NCBI RefSeq assembly: GCF_900111145.1
Contig: NZ_FOIR01000001.1
Coordinates: forward strand, 379,501-443,500
Direction of reading: 5' to 3'
Length of the DNA: 64,000 nucleotides
From: Roseivirga pacifica
GTDB taxonomy: Bacteria > Bacteroidota > Bacteroidia > Cytophagales > Cyclobacteriaceae
This document shows positions 43,778 to 54,329 of the stretch, piece by piece; the first letter of the stretch is position 1; every line of letters begins with the position of its first letter. A program made the position numbers and the translations under genes. The notes beneath the pieces were generated by a model. That model worked only from the letters and a program-made list of their open reading frames with translations, ran no database searches and had not been told where the DNA came from.

Positions 43778-46528
43778 TTAAGCGAAGGCTTTATTGATAA
43801 TTTCTTCTTGTTCTTGATTGTGTACTTTGGCATAACCCGTTGCAGGCGATGCACTGGCTTTTCTTGAGATCAATGTAAGGGCTCTTTCTTTGTAAGCTCT
43901 TTCTATAAAGCTCCAATAGCCCATGTTTTCTGGCTCTTCTTGCAACCAAACCATTTCGGCACCTTTATATTGGCCCAAAATAGCATCTACTTGGGCTTTA
44001 GGGAACGGATGCAATTGCTCTACACGAATGAGGGCTACATCTTTTCTCTTTTCTTTTTCCTGACGCTCCAATAAGTCGTAATATACTTTTCCGGTACAAA
44101 GCACTGCTTTCTTCACATCTTTCGCTTTTACCGTAGCGTCAGCAATCACCTCTTGGAATGACCCGGTGGTGAATTCTGAAACATCAGATACTACTCTTGG
44201 GTGTCTTAACAACGACTTAGGCGACATGTTTACCAATGGTTTTCTGAAGTCCCATGTTAACTGTCTACGCAAAGCGTGGAATAAGTTGGCTGGGGTAGAA
44301 ATATTAGTCACTACCATATTGTACTCGGCACAAAGCTGTAGGTAACGCTCCGGTCTTGCATTTGAGTGCTCAGGACCTTGCCCCTCGTAACCGTGCGGTA
44401 GCAATAGCACCAAGCCATTCATTCTTTGCCATTTAGTTTCTGAGCAAGAAAGGAACTGATCGACCATTACTTGTGCACCGTTTGCAAAGTCGCCAAACTG
44501 CGCTTCCCAAATTGTAAGTGCGTTAGGGTTAGCCATGGCATAACCAAACTCAAAGCCCATTACACCAAACTCAGAAAGCAACGAGTTATAAATCTCAAAG
44601 TTGTATTTGGCACCTTCTAGGTGGTTCAAGCTATTGTAAGCCTCGTTTGTATTTGCATCGCGCAATACGGCATGTCTGTGCGAGAATGTACCACGCTGTA
44701 CATCTTGCCCCGAAAGACGCACCATTTTACCATCAAGCAAAAGCGATCCGTAAGCCAAAAGCTCACCGCCAGCCCAGTTAAGCTGCTTGTCCTTAAAGAA
44801 CATGTCCTTACGCTGCTTAAGCTGCTTTTCAATTTGTTTAATTGGCTTAAAGCCTTTAGGGATATTGGTAAGTGCCTCAGCAACCTTATCGATTGTTGCT
44901 TGGCTTACACCTGTTTCAGGAGATTTATCGAAATCTTCTGGCTTAGACCTTCTAAGTGTTCTCCACTCCTCTTCAAGCGGCTGATACACATAAGGCAAAG
45001 GCTTTTGCTTTACTAGGTTTAATCTGTCTTGAAGCAAAGCGCGGAACTCCTTATCCATCGACTTGGCTAAAGCAGCCTCTACTTCACCTTTTTCAATTAA
45101 GAATTTATTGTAAACCTCTCTTGGGTTCGGGTGTTTCGAAATCTTGTTGTAAAGTGATGGCTGTGTGAATTTAGGCTCATCACTCTCGTTGTGGCCATGG
45201 CGTCTGTAACAAACCATATCCACAAAAATATCGTCACCAAACTTTTGACGGTACTCAGTTGCAAACTGCACACAGAACACCACTGCCTCAGGATCGTCAC
45301 CATTTACGTGAAGTACCGGTGCATCAATCATCTTGGCTACATCGGTACAGTAAATAGCCGATCTGGCATCGTCAAAGTCGGTCGTAAAACCAACCTGGTT
45401 GTTAATCACAAAGTGGATAGTTCCTCCTGTTTTGTAGCCTTCCAACTGGCTCATTTGTACTACCTCGTACATTATGCCTTGGCCAGCAACTGCAGCATCA
45501 CCATGAATAAGGATAGGGAGGATCTTAGACCTATCTCTATCGTACTCTTCGTCACCTTTGGCACGCACAAAACCTTCAACCACCGGGTTTACAGCCTCTA
45601 AGTGCGAAGGGTTAGGAGCAAGTTTTACTTCAACGTCTTTACCGTTGTGCGTTTTAATTTGGCTAGAAAAACCAAGGTGATATTTCACATCACCATCGCC
45701 CATGGTAAGGTCAGGAGTAGCGCCACCCTCGAACTCATTGAATATTTGTTCGTAGGTTTTGCCCATTATGTTGGCCAGAACGTTTAGTCGGCCACGGTGA
45801 GCCATACCAATCATTACTTCTTCTACACCTAGTTCTGAACCTTTATTAATAATGGCGTCAAGGGCAGGAATAGTGGTTTCGCCACCTTCTAATGAAAAGC
45901 GCTTTTGGCCTAAATATTTTGTATGGAGGAAGTTTTCGAAAACAACAGCCTCGTTCAATTTGCTCAGAATTCGTTTGCGTTGGTCCTTCGAAGGATTAAA
46001 ATCCAATGCATCTTTCTCAATACGCTGACGCAGCCAGTTTAATTTCTCTGGGTTGCGCACATACATATATTCAAAGCCAACAGCTCCTTCATATATATAC
46101 TTAAGTGTCTCGATGATTTTGCGAAGAGAAGCCTTTCCTATCCCTAATTCTTCACCTGCCTGAAATTCAGTGTCAAGATCAGATTCGGATAGGTTGAAGT
46201 ACTGCAGGTCCAAAATAGGATGTCTGTCTCTTCTTTCTCTTACCGGGTTGGTATGAGAGCGCAAGTGAGCACGCGAGCGGTACGCATGAATAAGCTTTTG
46301 TACTTCCACTTCCTTTTCAGAAAGGTTGCCACCACCTTTAGACGGTGCTGAAGCGGTTGCAGTACTTTTACCATTTGGTAGTAAAGGATAGTCCTCTTGC
46401 GCGAACTGGAATCCTTCAAAGAATTTCCTCCAGCCTTCATCTACACTGCTGGGATCATTTTTATATTGTTCGTAAAGCGACTCTATGGCCTTTGGGTCGG
46501 CATTACTTAGGTAAGTATAGTTATCCAT
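43778..46528 (-). CDS. sucA: 2-oxoglutarate dehydrogenase E1
   Basis: A 916-residue thiamine-diphosphate enzyme decarboxylating 2-oxoglutarate in the TCA cycle. N-terminal TYLSNADPKAIESLYEQYK is the E2-docking type, MIGMAHRGRLNVLANIMGK and IHGDAAVAGQGIMYEV are core motifs, the GDDPEAV and NNQVGFTT segments fit the cofactor site, and VWLQEEPENMGYW is near the end. First gene of sucA-odhB-lpdA, with a canonical promoter 28 bp upstream. Confidence 0.97.
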   Translation of the reverse strand: MDNYTYLSNADPKAIESLYEQYKNDPSSVDEGWRKFFEGFQFAQEDYPLLPNGKSTATASAPSKGGGNLSEKEVEVQKLIHAYRSRAHLRSHTNPVRERRDRHPILDLQYFNLSESDLDTEFQAGEELGIGKASLRKIIETLKYIYEGAVGFEYMYVRNPEKLNWLRQRIEKDALDFNPSKDQRKRILSKLNEAVVFENFLHTKYLGQKRFSLEGGETTIPALDAIINKGSELGVEEVMIGMAHRGRLNVLANIMGKTYEQIFNEFEGGATPDLTMGDGDVKYHLGFSSQIKTHNGKDVEVKLAPNPSHLEAVNPVVEGFVRAKGDEEYDRDRSKILPILIHGDAAVAGQGIMYEVVQMSQLEGYKTGGTIHFVINNQVGFTTDFDDARSAIYCTDVAKMIDAPVLHVNGDDPEAVVFCVQFATEYRQKFGDDIFVDMVCYRRHGHNESDEPKFTQPSLYNKISKHPNPREVYNKFLIEKGEVEAALAKSMDKEFRALLQDRLNLVKQKPLPYVYQPLEEEWRTLRRSKPEDFDKSPETGVSQATIDKVAEALTNIPKGFKPIKQIEKQLKQRKDMFFKDKQLNWAGGELLAYGSLLLDGKMVRLSGQDVQRGTFSHRHAVLRDANTNEAYNSLNHLEGAKYNFEIYNSLLSEFGVMGFEFGYAMANPNALTIWEAQFGDFANGAQVMVDQFLSCSETKWQRMNGLVLLLPHGYEGQGPEHSNARPERYLQLCAEYNMVVTNISTPANLFHALRRQLTWDFRKPLVNMSPKSLLRHPRVVSDVSEFTTGSFQEVIADATVKAKDVKKAVLCTGKVYYDLLERQEKEKRKDVALIRVEQLHPFPKAQVDAILGQYKGAEMVWLQEEPENMGYWSFIERAYKERALTLISRKASASPATGYAKVHNQEQEEIINKAFA

Positions 46529-46555
46529 GGATGCTACTTTGCTAAATCACTGAAA

Positions 46556-46585
46556 CAAAGGTATGGGAATAAAAATACTATCAAA
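46556..46585 (-). promoter_or_regulatory. Promoter of sucA-odhB-lpdA
   Basis: TTTG (46582-46585)-N18-TACCTTTG (46556-46563) on the minus strand, a full consensus match. Confidence 0.8.
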
Positions 46586-46708
46586 AATCGTTTAAGCGAT
46601 TATAAGATTTTCATATTTCACTTTCAAAATAACTCTTTGCCAAAAGGCTTTATAACTCGCTGTACTGAAAATAATTAACCTACTGTCGCGAATTAAATAA
46701 TAATCAAT

Positions 46709-46765
46709 TATCTTTGCAGTCCTTTTTCGAGACGTGTTCTCAGAAAGAGCGGGGACGTGATCCCC
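46709..46765 (+). promoter_or_regulatory. rpsP promoter box and leader hairpin
   Basis: TATCTTTG (46709-46716) is followed by GCAGTCC, nearly the same as before rplS. A GGGGA/TCCCC hairpin (46751-46765) sits 19 bp before the rpsP start and could be a ribosomal-protein control element. Confidence 0.6.
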
Positions 46766-46784
46766 ATAAACCATATAAAATAAA

Positions 46785-47348
46785 ATGGCAGTAAAAATCA
46801 GATTGGCCAGAAGAGGCCGTAAGAGAAGAGCGATGTACGATGTAGTAATCGCTGACGCTAGAGCACCACGTGATGGTCGCTTTATTGAAAAAATCGGTAC
46901 CTATAACCCTAACACCGACCCAGCTTCTATCAACATTGATAATGATAGAGCGTTCAAATGGTTAATGGATGGTGCTCAACCAACTGACACTGTGAAAGCA
47001 ATGCTTTCTTACAGAGGTTTGATGTTGAAAAAACACCTTCAAATTGGTGTAATCAAAGGTGCTTTAACGCAAGAAGAAGCAGACAAGAAATTTGATGCTT
47101 GGGTAGCTGACAAAGACGCTAAAATTGCTGGTAAATCTGAGCAATTGGCTAAAGCGAAAGAAGATGCTAAGAAAGCAAAACTTGAGGCTGAAGCTAAAGT
47201 AAGCGCTGCAAGAGCAGAAGCACTTGCTGCTAAAAAAGCTGAAGAAGAAGCAGCTAACGCTCCTGCTGAAGAAGAAGCAACTGACGAAGCGGAGGCTCCT
47301 GCAGCTGAAGCAACAGAGGAAACTTCAGAAGAAGAGAAAAACGACTAA
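46785..47348 (+). CDS. rpsP: 30S ribosomal protein S16 with long acidic tail
   Basis: A 187-residue S16. The S16 fold is residues 1-85 ([49 protein letters not shown]). It is about twice the usual length: from residue 100 on there is a Lys/Glu/Ala-rich tail ending in acidic residues ([12 protein letters not shown]), as seen in Bacteroidetes. First gene of rpsP-rimM-trmD. Confidence 0.96.
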   Translation: MAVKIRLARRGRKRRAMYDVVIADARAPRDGRFIEKIGTYNPNTDPASINIDNDRAFKWLMDGAQPTDTVKAMLSYRGLMLKKHLQIGVIKGALTQEEADKKFDAWVADKDAKIAGKSEQLAKAKEDAKKAKLEAEAKVSAARAEALAAKKAEEEAANAPAEEEATDEAEAPAAEATEETSEEEKND

Positions 47349-47357
47349 GCAGCTGCT

Positions 47358-47900
47358 ATGACAGTTGATGAATGTTATCTTCTGGGTTACATCATCAAAG
47401 CACATGGCTTAAAGGGCGAGGTTCAGGTTGCAATAGACGCTGACAGCCCGGAGGCTTATCAAGATTTGGAATCAGTTTTTGTTCAGCAAGGACAACAACT
47501 GGTTCCTTTTTTTATTGAGTCGATAAGTCTAAAGGGAAACCGGGCCATTGTGGCTTTGGAAGAAGTACTTACAGTAGAAGAAGCCAATGCGCTAAAAGGC
47601 GCTAAGCTTTACTTGCCACTAGCAGTACTGCCCGAATTGCCAGATGATGAATTTTACCTGCACGAGTTAGCTGGTTATTCGGTAATTGATGCCGCGACAA
47701 GCCAAACCGTTGGCAAAGTTGTGAACCTATTAGAAAGTGGCCCACAACTGATCTTGGTTTTGGAAAACGAAGACGATCAAGAGATTCTCTTGCCTTATCA
47801 GGAAGAGCTGCTTGTAGCGCTTAATAAATCGGCCACATCAATTAGCCTAAAAATCCCGGAAGGATTACTCGATATATATACATCGGAAGATGAGAATTGA
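47358..47900 (+). CDS. rimM: Ribosome maturation factor RimM
   Basis: A 180-residue 30S assembly factor that binds S19 and helps head maturation. The N-terminal RimM fold has [15 protein letters not shown] (9-23), and the PRC-barrel domain has [16 protein letters not shown] (about 95-110) and [10 protein letters not shown]. It lies 9 bp after rpsP and overlaps trmD by 11 bp, the common gene order. Confidence 0.95.
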   Translation: MTVDECYLLGYIIKAHGLKGEVQVAIDADSPEAYQDLESVFVQQGQQLVPFFIESISLKGNRAIVALEEVLTVEEANALKGAKLYLPLAVLPELPDDEFYLHELAGYSVIDAATSQTVGKVVNLLESGPQLILVLENEDDQEILLPYQEELLVALNKSATSISLKIPEGLLDIYTSEDEN

Positions 47901-48567
47901 CATTATTACATGCTTGCCACGACTGCTCGACAGCCCGTTTTCGCACTCCATATTACAGAGAGCGCAAGACAAAGGCCTTGCAGAAGTATATGTGCACGAC
48001 TTGCGCGAGTATGCGGTTAACCGCAAAAAACAGCTTGACGATTATGCATATGGTGGTGGTGCAGGCATGGTAATGATGATCGAGCCAATCGATAGATGTA
48101 TTAGCGCTTTGAAGGCTGAGCGCGAATACGATGAAGTAATTTACATGACCCCTGACGGAGAGCAACTCAATCAAGGGACTTGTAACGAACTTTCATTAAG
48201 AAAGAACATCATCATTTTGTGCGGCCATTACAAAGGAGTAGACCAGCGCGTGCGCGATGCATTCATAACCCGCGAAATCAGCATAGGTGACTATGTGCTT
48301 TCAGGAGGCGAATTGGCAGCCGCAGTATTGTCCGATGCCCTTATTAGGCTTATCCCTGGAGTGTTATCAGACGAAACCTCGGCTTTAACTGATTCATTTC
48401 AGGACAACCTGTTGGCACCACCTGTTTATACCAGACCCGCGGAATACAATGGCATGAAAGTGCCTGATGTATTGCTCTCGGGCCATGCCGCCAAAATTGA
48501 AGAATGGCGACACGAACAAGCAGTTGAAAGAACCAAACAGAGGCGACCAGATATTTTTAAAGAATAA
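47890..48567 (+). CDS. trmD: tRNA (guanine-37-N1)-methyltransferase
   Basis: A 225-residue SPOUT methyltransferase that makes m1G37 in tRNAs with G36-G37 context. Signature stretches are [33 protein letters not shown], and the knot region [16 protein letters not shown]. Starts inside rimM (11-bp overlap), so translation is coupled. Confidence 0.96.
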   Translation: MRIDIITCLPRLLDSPFSHSILQRAQDKGLAEVYVHDLREYAVNRKKQLDDYAYGGGAGMVMMIEPIDRCISALKAEREYDEVIYMTPDGEQLNQGTCNELSLRKNIIILCGHYKGVDQRVRDAFITREISIGDYVLSGGELAAAVLSDALIRLIPGVLSDETSALTDSFQDNLLAPPVYTRPAEYNGMKVPDVLLSGHAAKIEEWRHEQAVERTKQRRPDIFKE

Positions 48568-48604
48568 TTTTGGCGTAAGGTTCTAAATATCAAAAACTAA
48601 TCCC

Positions 48605-48632
48605 TATATTTGCAGTCCGTTTTGAAAGACTG
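48605..48632 (+). promoter_or_regulatory. rplS promoter box and leader stem
   Basis: TATATTTG (48605-48612) followed by CAGTC (48613-48617) pairing with GACTG (48628-48632). Shows that rplS has its own transcript besides read-through from trmD. Confidence 0.6.
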
Positions 48633-48652
48633 GCTTTATACAGAAAAAAATC

Positions 48653-49015
48653 ATGAGCGAGCTTATTAAATTTATAGAAGAGGAAAATAACGAAAGAAGA
48701 GCTCAGCTACCTTCTTTTGCTCCTGGCGATACTATTAACGTACACGTTAAAATTACAGAAGGAAACAAGGAGAGAATCCAGCAGTTCCAAGGTACTGTAA
48801 TTCAGAGAAGAAATGCAGGTACTAACGGTGAGACTTTCTCAGTAAGAAAAGTTTCTGGTGGAGTTGGTGTAGAAAGAATTTTCCCATTGCTTTCTCCAAA
48901 CATCGATAAAATCGAAGTGTTGAGAAAAGGTAAAGTGAGAAGAGCTAAATTGTTCTACTTGAGAGGTAGACAAGGTAAAGCTGCTAGAATTAAAGAAAAA
49001 TTGACTCGTAGATAA
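48653..49015 (+). CDS. rplS: 50S ribosomal protein L19
   Basis: A 120-residue L19 of normal length, located at the 30S-50S interface. Landmarks: [52 protein letters not shown] and [20 protein letters not shown]. Follows trmD by 85 bp with its own promoter box; ends at a terminator. Confidence 0.97.
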   Translation: MSELIKFIEEENNERRAQLPSFAPGDTINVHVKITEGNKERIQQFQGTVIQRRNAGTNGETFSVRKVSGGVGVERIFPLLSPNIDKIEVLRKGKVRRAKLFYLRGRQGKAARIKEKLTRR

Positions 49016-49037
49016 TCGAGCCTTTTGAAAATATAAG

Positions 49038-49069
49038 AACCTCGGACTTAATAGTTCGAGGTTTTTTTT
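49038..49069 (+). terminator. Terminator of the rpsP-rplS cluster
   Basis: AACCTCGGACT/AGTTCGAGGTT with one mismatch, loop TAAT, then eight T. Confidence 0.9.
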
Positions 49070-49120
49070 GGTCTAAACTTTGTTAAGTTGACTTCTAAAA
49101 AAACATTAAACACCATTCTT

Positions 49121-49543
49121 ATGAAGAAAGTATTTTTAATCGCGCTTTGTCTATTCGCACTTAATCAAGCAAAAGCACAGGTTGGCCTTAGTTTTTTACA
49201 CTCAGAGGCCGTGAGTAGTTTTGGTATCAGCACTAATCCAGAAAAGCGCATTTGGGGCGAAGGAAGAATCGACATGGACGTTTCTGAGTTTTCTCCTGAA
49301 ATAATGGGTTTCTACAACTTCATTCGTAAAGAAGACTTCAATCTTTTCGGAGGCCTGGGCTATCGCTTCAAGCTTGCGGAAGGCCCTGTGATTCCCGCAG
49401 TGGGTTTTACTGTAAAACCATTCGAAAAAATGCGAAACTTCGCCTTTCATGCCGAAGGCGCATATGTTTCTGGCGCAGTCGATGGAGATGATTTTCTGAA
49501 AGGAGCGATTGGCTTTCGTTACTTTATCAAGAAAAGTAAATAA
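49121..49543 (+). CDS. Small secreted protein, outer-membrane barrel-like
   Basis: A 140-residue exported protein. Signal peptide MKKVFLIALCLFALNQAKAQ; alternating short strands follow with aromatic girdle residues (PEIMGFYNFIR, FGGLGYRFKL, FLKGAIGFRYFIKK), typical of a small 8-stranded barrel. The ATG at 49121 begins the signal peptide; the frame upstream to 49088 is unlikely. No function is known. Confidence 0.7.
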   Translation: MKKVFLIALCLFALNQAKAQVGLSFLHSEAVSSFGISTNPEKRIWGEGRIDMDVSEFSPEIMGFYNFIRKEDFNLFGGLGYRFKLAEGPVIPAVGFTVKPFEKMRNFAFHAEGAYVSGAVDGDDFLKGAIGFRYFIKKSK

Positions 49544-49621
49544 CTAGTACAATCCCTTAGGACATTTTGTCACTAAAAAACTTTAGGCTCGTAAATTGCA
49601 ATCAGGAGACAAACTTTTGCA

Positions 49622-50395
49622 ATGCGAGCCTTATCTTTTTATAAATATCAGGGTACCGGTAACGATTTTGTAATGGTCGATAATAGGGAGGGTGTTTTCC
49701 CGAAAGACGACCTGAAATTAATCGCTCAACTCTGCGATCGCAGATTCGGGATTGGTGCCGATGGCGTGATCCTTATCGAAAACGCAGCCAATGCCGACTT
49801 CGAAATGGTCTACTACAACCCAGATGGTTCCCAGTCGCTTTGTGGCAACGGCAGCCGTTGTGCCGTAATGTTTGCCAAACAACTTGGCATTATTGCAGAC
49901 AAAACTGACTTTTTGGCCATTGATGGCATGCACAAAGCCACCATTAAAGGTGATGAAGTGAGGCTATTGATGAACGATGTAGCCGGCTACGAACAAATTG
50001 GCGAAGACTTTTTGATAGACACTGGTTCTCCGCATTACATTCGCTACAATAACAATGTAGCCGAACTCGACATGATAGCCGAAGGCCAGTCCGTTCGTTA
50101 CGCTGAACGCTTTAAAGCAAAAGGCGTGAACGTAAACCTCATTCAACAATTGGGCGATGCCGAACTTAAGATAAGAACCTACGAACGCGGTGTGGAAGGC
50201 GAAACACTTTCGTGCGGAACAGGCTGCACGGCTGCAGCGCTTTCCTTAGGCCTAAAAAACAATGTTGAGGAAGTAACACTTCAGGCTGTTGGCGGCACAT
50301 TAAAAGTAACTTTTGAAAAGGCCGATAACGGCTTTAAAAACATTTATCTAATTGGCCCTGCAAAGCAGGTTTTTGCCGGATCAATTTCCATTTGA
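49622..50395 (+). CDS. dapF: Diaminopimelate epimerase
   Basis: A 257-residue PLP-independent epimerase that makes meso-diaminopimelate for lysine and peptidoglycan. The catalytic cysteines are Cys74 in SLCGNGSRCA and Cys198 in LSCGTGCTA; GTGNDFVMVDN is at 11-21. It is monocistronic, 66 bp before secA, with a weak promoter-like sequence upstream. Confidence 0.96.
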   Translation: MRALSFYKYQGTGNDFVMVDNREGVFPKDDLKLIAQLCDRRFGIGADGVILIENAANADFEMVYYNPDGSQSLCGNGSRCAVMFAKQLGIIADKTDFLAIDGMHKATIKGDEVRLLMNDVAGYEQIGEDFLIDTGSPHYIRYNNNVAELDMIAEGQSVRYAERFKAKGVNVNLIQQLGDAELKIRTYERGVEGETLSCGTGCTAAALSLGLKNNVEEVTLQAVGGTLKVTFEKADNGFKNIYLIGPAKQVFAGSISI

Positions 50396-50461
50396 AGATA
50401 ATACACACATGCTTTCTTTATTAAAGCACAAGAATTTAACTTTAGCACTTAATTTTCAATT

Positions 50462-53400
50462 ATGAGCGTACTAACAAAAGGGCTTGCTAAGCTTTTCGGA
50501 AGTAAATCAGATAGAGATGTAAAGGAGGTAACTCCTTTCGTGAAGCAGATAAACGGGGTTTATGAAACACTGAAGAGCCTTAGTGATGAAGACCTAAGAA
50601 ATAAAACGCAGGAGCTCAAAGATAAAATCAACGCTGGGCTTAAATCCATCGATGATCAAATTGCAGAACAACAAGGCATTGCCAACAATACTGACCTAGA
50701 GATTGGCCAGAAAGAAGCAGCCTTTGAAGCCATAGACAAGCTTGAAGAACAAAGAAACGAAGAGCTTGAAAAAATATTAATGGACATCCTTCCTGAAGCC
50801 TTCGCGGTGGTAAAAGAAACTGCCAGAAGACTGAAGGAAAATGGTAGTCTTACCGTGTCGGCAACCATGCACGATCGACAGATTGCTGCAACCGGTACGC
50901 AGGTAGAAGTAAATGGCGATACTGCCATTTGGAAGAATAAGTGGATGGCGGCCGGAAACGAGGTGACTTGGGAAATGCTTCACTATGATGTGCAGCTAAT
51001 TGGCGGTATTGTACTGCACCAAGGTAAAATCTCTGAGATGGCCACAGGTGAAGGTAAAACTTTGGTAGCCACCTTGCCAGCATACCTCAATGCACTTGCA
51101 GGCCGTGGTGTTCACGTGGTTACGGTAAACGATTACTTGGCCAAGCGTGACTCCGAATGGATGGCACCGCTTTTCCAATTCCACGGACTAACGGTTGACT
51201 GTATCGACAAGCACAGACCAAACTCTGAGGAAAGAAGAAATGCTTACCGCTGCGACATCATTTACGGTACCAACAACGAATTCGGCTTCGACTACCTAAG
51301 AGACAACATGGCGCGAGAAGAGCAAGAGCTTGTTCAGGGTCGTCATCATTTCGCCATGGTCGATGAGGTGGATTCAGTACTGATTGATGAAGCCAGAACA
51401 CCGTTGATTATTTCGGGTCCAGTGCCTAAAGGCGATGAGCACGAATTCCACGAATTGAAACCACGCATTCAAAAATTGGTAGAAGCGCAGCGCAAGCTTT
51501 GTGGCCAGTATTTGAACGATGCAAAAAGACTTATTAAAGAAGGTAACGAAGAAGAAGGTGGCCTAGCACTTTTCAGAGCCTTCAGAGGATTGCCTAAGTA
51601 TAAGCCTTTGATTAAATTCTTGAGTGAAACGGGTATCCGAATCACACTTCAGAAAACAGAGAATTTCTACCTACAAGACAACCAGAAGAACATGCCAAAG
51701 GCTGATGAGCCTTTGTACTTTACCATAGACGAAAAGTCGAATGCGGTAAACCTTACTGAAAGAGGTACCGATTTGATTACCGGAGAGGGTGAGGATCCTA
51801 ACTTCTTTATTCTAACCGACATTGGTGACATTGTAGCGCAACTGGAAAAAGAAGACGGTGTTTCTGACGAAGAAAAGCTAAAAAAGAAAGACGAAGCCAT
51901 TGCCGATTACAGTGTGAAAGCACAGCGAATTCACACCGTGAATCAATTGCTTAAGGCTTACACCATGTTCGAGAAAGACACTGAATACATTGTTCAGGAG
52001 AACAAGGTAAAGATTGTGGATGAGCAGACTGGTCGTGTAATGGATGGCCGAAGATACTCTGATGGCTTGCACCAAGCCATTGAGGCGAAGGAAAACGTAA
52101 AAGTGGAAGACGCTACACAAACCTACGCTACTATTACCTTGCAGAACTACTTTAGAATGTACCATAAACTAGCTGGTATGACGGGTACTGCAGAAACTGA
52201 AGCAGGCGAGTTCTGGGAAATCTACAAGCTAGACACCGTAGTAATTCCTACCAACAGGCCAATTCAGCGAGACGACCGCGATGACAAAGTGTACAAAACG
52301 GTACGCGAAAAGTTCAACGCAGTGGTTGACGAAATTGTAGAACTTACCGAGCAAGGCCGACCAGTATTGGTGGGTACTACATCGGTAGAAATCTCTGAGG
52401 TTTTGAGTAGAATGCTCAACCTAAAGAAAATTAAACACCAGGTACTAAATGCCAAGCAGCACGCACGTGAGGCAGATGTGGTAGCCGAAGCTGGTAAGCC
52501 GGGTACGGTAACCATTGCTACCAACATGGCGGGTCGTGGTACGGATATTAAGCTTCATCCAGACTCTAAAGCGGCTGGTGGTTTGGCCATTATTGGTACA
52601 GAACGCCACGAATCCAGACGTGTCGATAGACAGCTAAGAGGTCGTGCTGGTCGTCAAGGAGACCCAGGTTCTTCGCAGTTCTTTGTTTCGTTAGAAGATA
52701 ACCTAATGCGTTTGTTTGGCTCTGACAGAGTAGCCAAACTAATGGATAGAATGGGCTTGAAAGAGGGCGAAATGATTCAGCACTCTATGATTTCTAAGTC
52801 TATTGAAAGAGCTCAGAAAAAGGTAGAAGAAAATAACTTCGGTATACGTAAGCGCCTGTTGGAGTACGATGACGTAATGAACCAGCAGCGTACTGTAATT
52901 TACGATCGTAGAAAGAACGCCCTTAAAGGTGAGCGTTTGCAGCTCGACATCATGAGTATGATGTACGATACCTGCGAAGAGATTGTAAATAACACCAAAG
53001 GTGCCGAGGATTTCGATGCGTTTAAGTTAAGCTGCATTAGTACGTTGGGAATGGACACCAAAATTACGGAAGACCAATTTGGTGCCACCAACATGAACGA
53101 CCTTACCAACGATTTGTATGAGGAAGCTTATGCTGCATACAATGCTAAAAACAAAATGATTGCCGAAACCACGCTACCGTTGTTGAAGAACATTCAGCGC
53201 GAAAGAGGAGCTACTGTTCAGAACATTTTGTTGCCAATTACTGATGGTAAGCGCCAAATTGGGGTTGCAGTAAACCTTGAAAAAACCATTGAGACCGAAA
53301 ATGCCGAGCTGATTAAAGCCATAGAAAAATCAATTACTTTAGGCGTAATTGACTTAACTTGGAAAGAGCACTTGCGCGACATGGACGACTTGAAGCAGTC

Positions 53401-53809
53401 GGTACAGAATGCCGTTTACGAGCAGAAAGACCCACTTTTGATCTATAAGTTCGAAGCGTTCGAGATGTTCAAAGGTTTCTTGAACAAGGTGAACGAAGAG
53501 ACGGTTTCTTTCTTAACCAAAGCCGCATTGCCAACTGAAGACCCTAACAGGGTGCAAGAGGCAAGACAAACGCAACGTCAGGCTTACAACGAATCTAAGG
53601 AAGAATCGCAGAGTGCATTGGCAGGCCGCCAAGACACCCGTAACAGACCACCTGCCGAGAAGGTAGCTCCGGCCAAGTCAGAGAAGGTACATGGTAGAAA
53701 CGACCGTGTTTCTGTACAGTACTCAGACGGAACCGTGAAAAAAGACGTTAAGTTTAAGGTGGTTGAAGAAGACCTGAAGAGTAACAAGTGTGTATTAATA
53801 GATGAATAA
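50462..53809 (+). CDS. secA: Preprotein translocase ATPase SecA
   Basis: A 1115-residue motor ATPase that pushes preproteins through SecYEG. Walker A is ATGEGKT (about 195-201), Walker B region [20 protein letters not shown], and the helicase-2 half holds [13 protein letters not shown] and [16 protein letters not shown]. About 120 residues inserted after [10 protein letters not shown] ([15 protein letters not shown].., [13 protein letters not shown]) account for much of the extra length, as in other Bacteroidetes. There is no C-terminal Cys zinc motif; the end reads [26 protein letters not shown]. It overlaps the next gene by 8 bp. Confidence 0.97.
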   Translation: MSVLTKGLAKLFGSKSDRDVKEVTPFVKQINGVYETLKSLSDEDLRNKTQELKDKINAGLKSIDDQIAEQQGIANNTDLEIGQKEAAFEAIDKLEEQRNEELEKILMDILPEAFAVVKETARRLKENGSLTVSATMHDRQIAATGTQVEVNGDTAIWKNKWMAAGNEVTWEMLHYDVQLIGGIVLHQGKISEMATGEGKTLVATLPAYLNALAGRGVHVVTVNDYLAKRDSEWMAPLFQFHGLTVDCIDKHRPNSEERRNAYRCDIIYGTNNEFGFDYLRDNMAREEQELVQGRHHFAMVDEVDSVLIDEARTPLIISGPVPKGDEHEFHELKPRIQKLVEAQRKLCGQYLNDAKRLIKEGNEEEGGLALFRAFRGLPKYKPLIKFLSETGIRITLQKTENFYLQDNQKNMPKADEPLYFTIDEKSNAVNLTERGTDLITGEGEDPNFFILTDIGDIVAQLEKEDGVSDEEKLKKKDEAIADYSVKAQRIHTVNQLLKAYTMFEKDTEYIVQENKVKIVDEQTGRVMDGRRYSDGLHQAIEAKENVKVEDATQTYATITLQNYFRMYHKLAGMTGTAETEAGEFWEIYKLDTVVIPTNRPIQRDDRDDKVYKTVREKFNAVVDEIVELTEQGRPVLVGTTSVEISEVLSRMLNLKKIKHQVLNAKQHAREADVVAEAGKPGTVTIATNMAGRGTDIKLHPDSKAAGGLAIIGTERHESRRVDRQLRGRAGRQGDPGSSQFFVSLEDNLMRLFGSDRVAKLMDRMGLKEGEMIQHSMISKSIERAQKKVEENNFGIRKRLLEYDDVMNQQRTVIYDRRKNALKGERLQLDIMSMMYDTCEEIVNNTKGAEDFDAFKLSCISTLGMDTKITEDQFGATNMNDLTNDLYEEAYAAYNAKNKMIAETTLPLLKNIQRERGATVQNILLPITDGKRQIGVAVNLEKTIETENAELIKAIEKSITLGVIDLTWKEHLRDMDDLKQSVQNAVYEQKDPLLIYKFEAFEMFKGFLNKVNEETVSFLTKAALPTEDPNRVQEARQTQRQAYNESKEESQSALAGRQDTRNRPPAEKVAPAKSEKVHGRNDRVSVQYSDGTVKKDVKFKVVEEDLKSNKCVLIDE

Positions 53810-54329
53810 GCAAAGCACCTATATTTTCGCCCTCATTGGGGCCATGCTTTTGGCAGTTGGTTGTGCAGGCCCCTCTGTTCCGCAGAAGACTACCACAACC
53901 AAAGCCGACTTAAACTACTCTGACGATTTGAAAAAATACCGTCCAGAAGTTACGGTTAATACAACGCAGGTTACTGCTACCGAAAAAGTGATTGACAATG
54001 AACCGCTTCAGACTTCTTTCGATTTGAAAGATGAACTGCAAGCGGTAATTGATACCATGGTGGTGCGCAACGACACCATTCGTGAATACAGTGGCTACAC
54101 CATTTTGGTGTATTCAGGCAACAACGAAATTGAGGCAGGCCGTGTGCGAAACCGCCTTTTCGATATTGTGCCTGAATTGGAGGCAAAGTTTAGTTATAAG
54201 CTACCCACTTACTTTGTTAAGGTGGGCGAGTTCTTTCAACAAGTAGAAGCACAACCGCTATACAGAAAGATTCGTGAGCACTACTCAACAGCTTCCATCG
54301 TGCCAGACAAATTCAGCATTGAAGAATGA
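53802..54329 (+). CDS. Lipoprotein with SPOR-like C-terminal domain
   Basis: A 175-residue lipoprotein; lipobox LAVGC, lipidated Cys21. After a Thr-rich linker, residues 95-170 match the SPOR pattern: [39 protein letters not shown], and TASIVPDKF at the end. SPOR domains bind denuded peptidoglycan at division sites. It starts inside secA (8-bp overlap) and its stop overlaps the M20 start (ATGA), so the three genes are translationally linked. Confidence 0.83.
   Translation: MNKQSTYIFALIGAMLLAVGCAGPSVPQKTTTTKADLNYSDDLKKYRPEVTVNTTQVTATEKVIDNEPLQTSFDLKDELQAVIDTMVVRNDTIREYSGYTILVYSGNNEIEAGRVRNRLFDIVPELEAKFSYKLPTYFVKVGEFFQQVEAQPLYRKIREHYSTASIVPDKFSIEE

Noticed and set aside
45191-45601. 136-codon plus-strand ORF inside sucA
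   Set aside because: Shadow of the conserved E1 sequence.
50462-53809. SecA broken at the C-terminus because the zinc motif is absent
   Set aside because: The frame ends normally in a GRNDRV-type tail that I recall from other Bacteroidetes; the next gene overlaps as expected.
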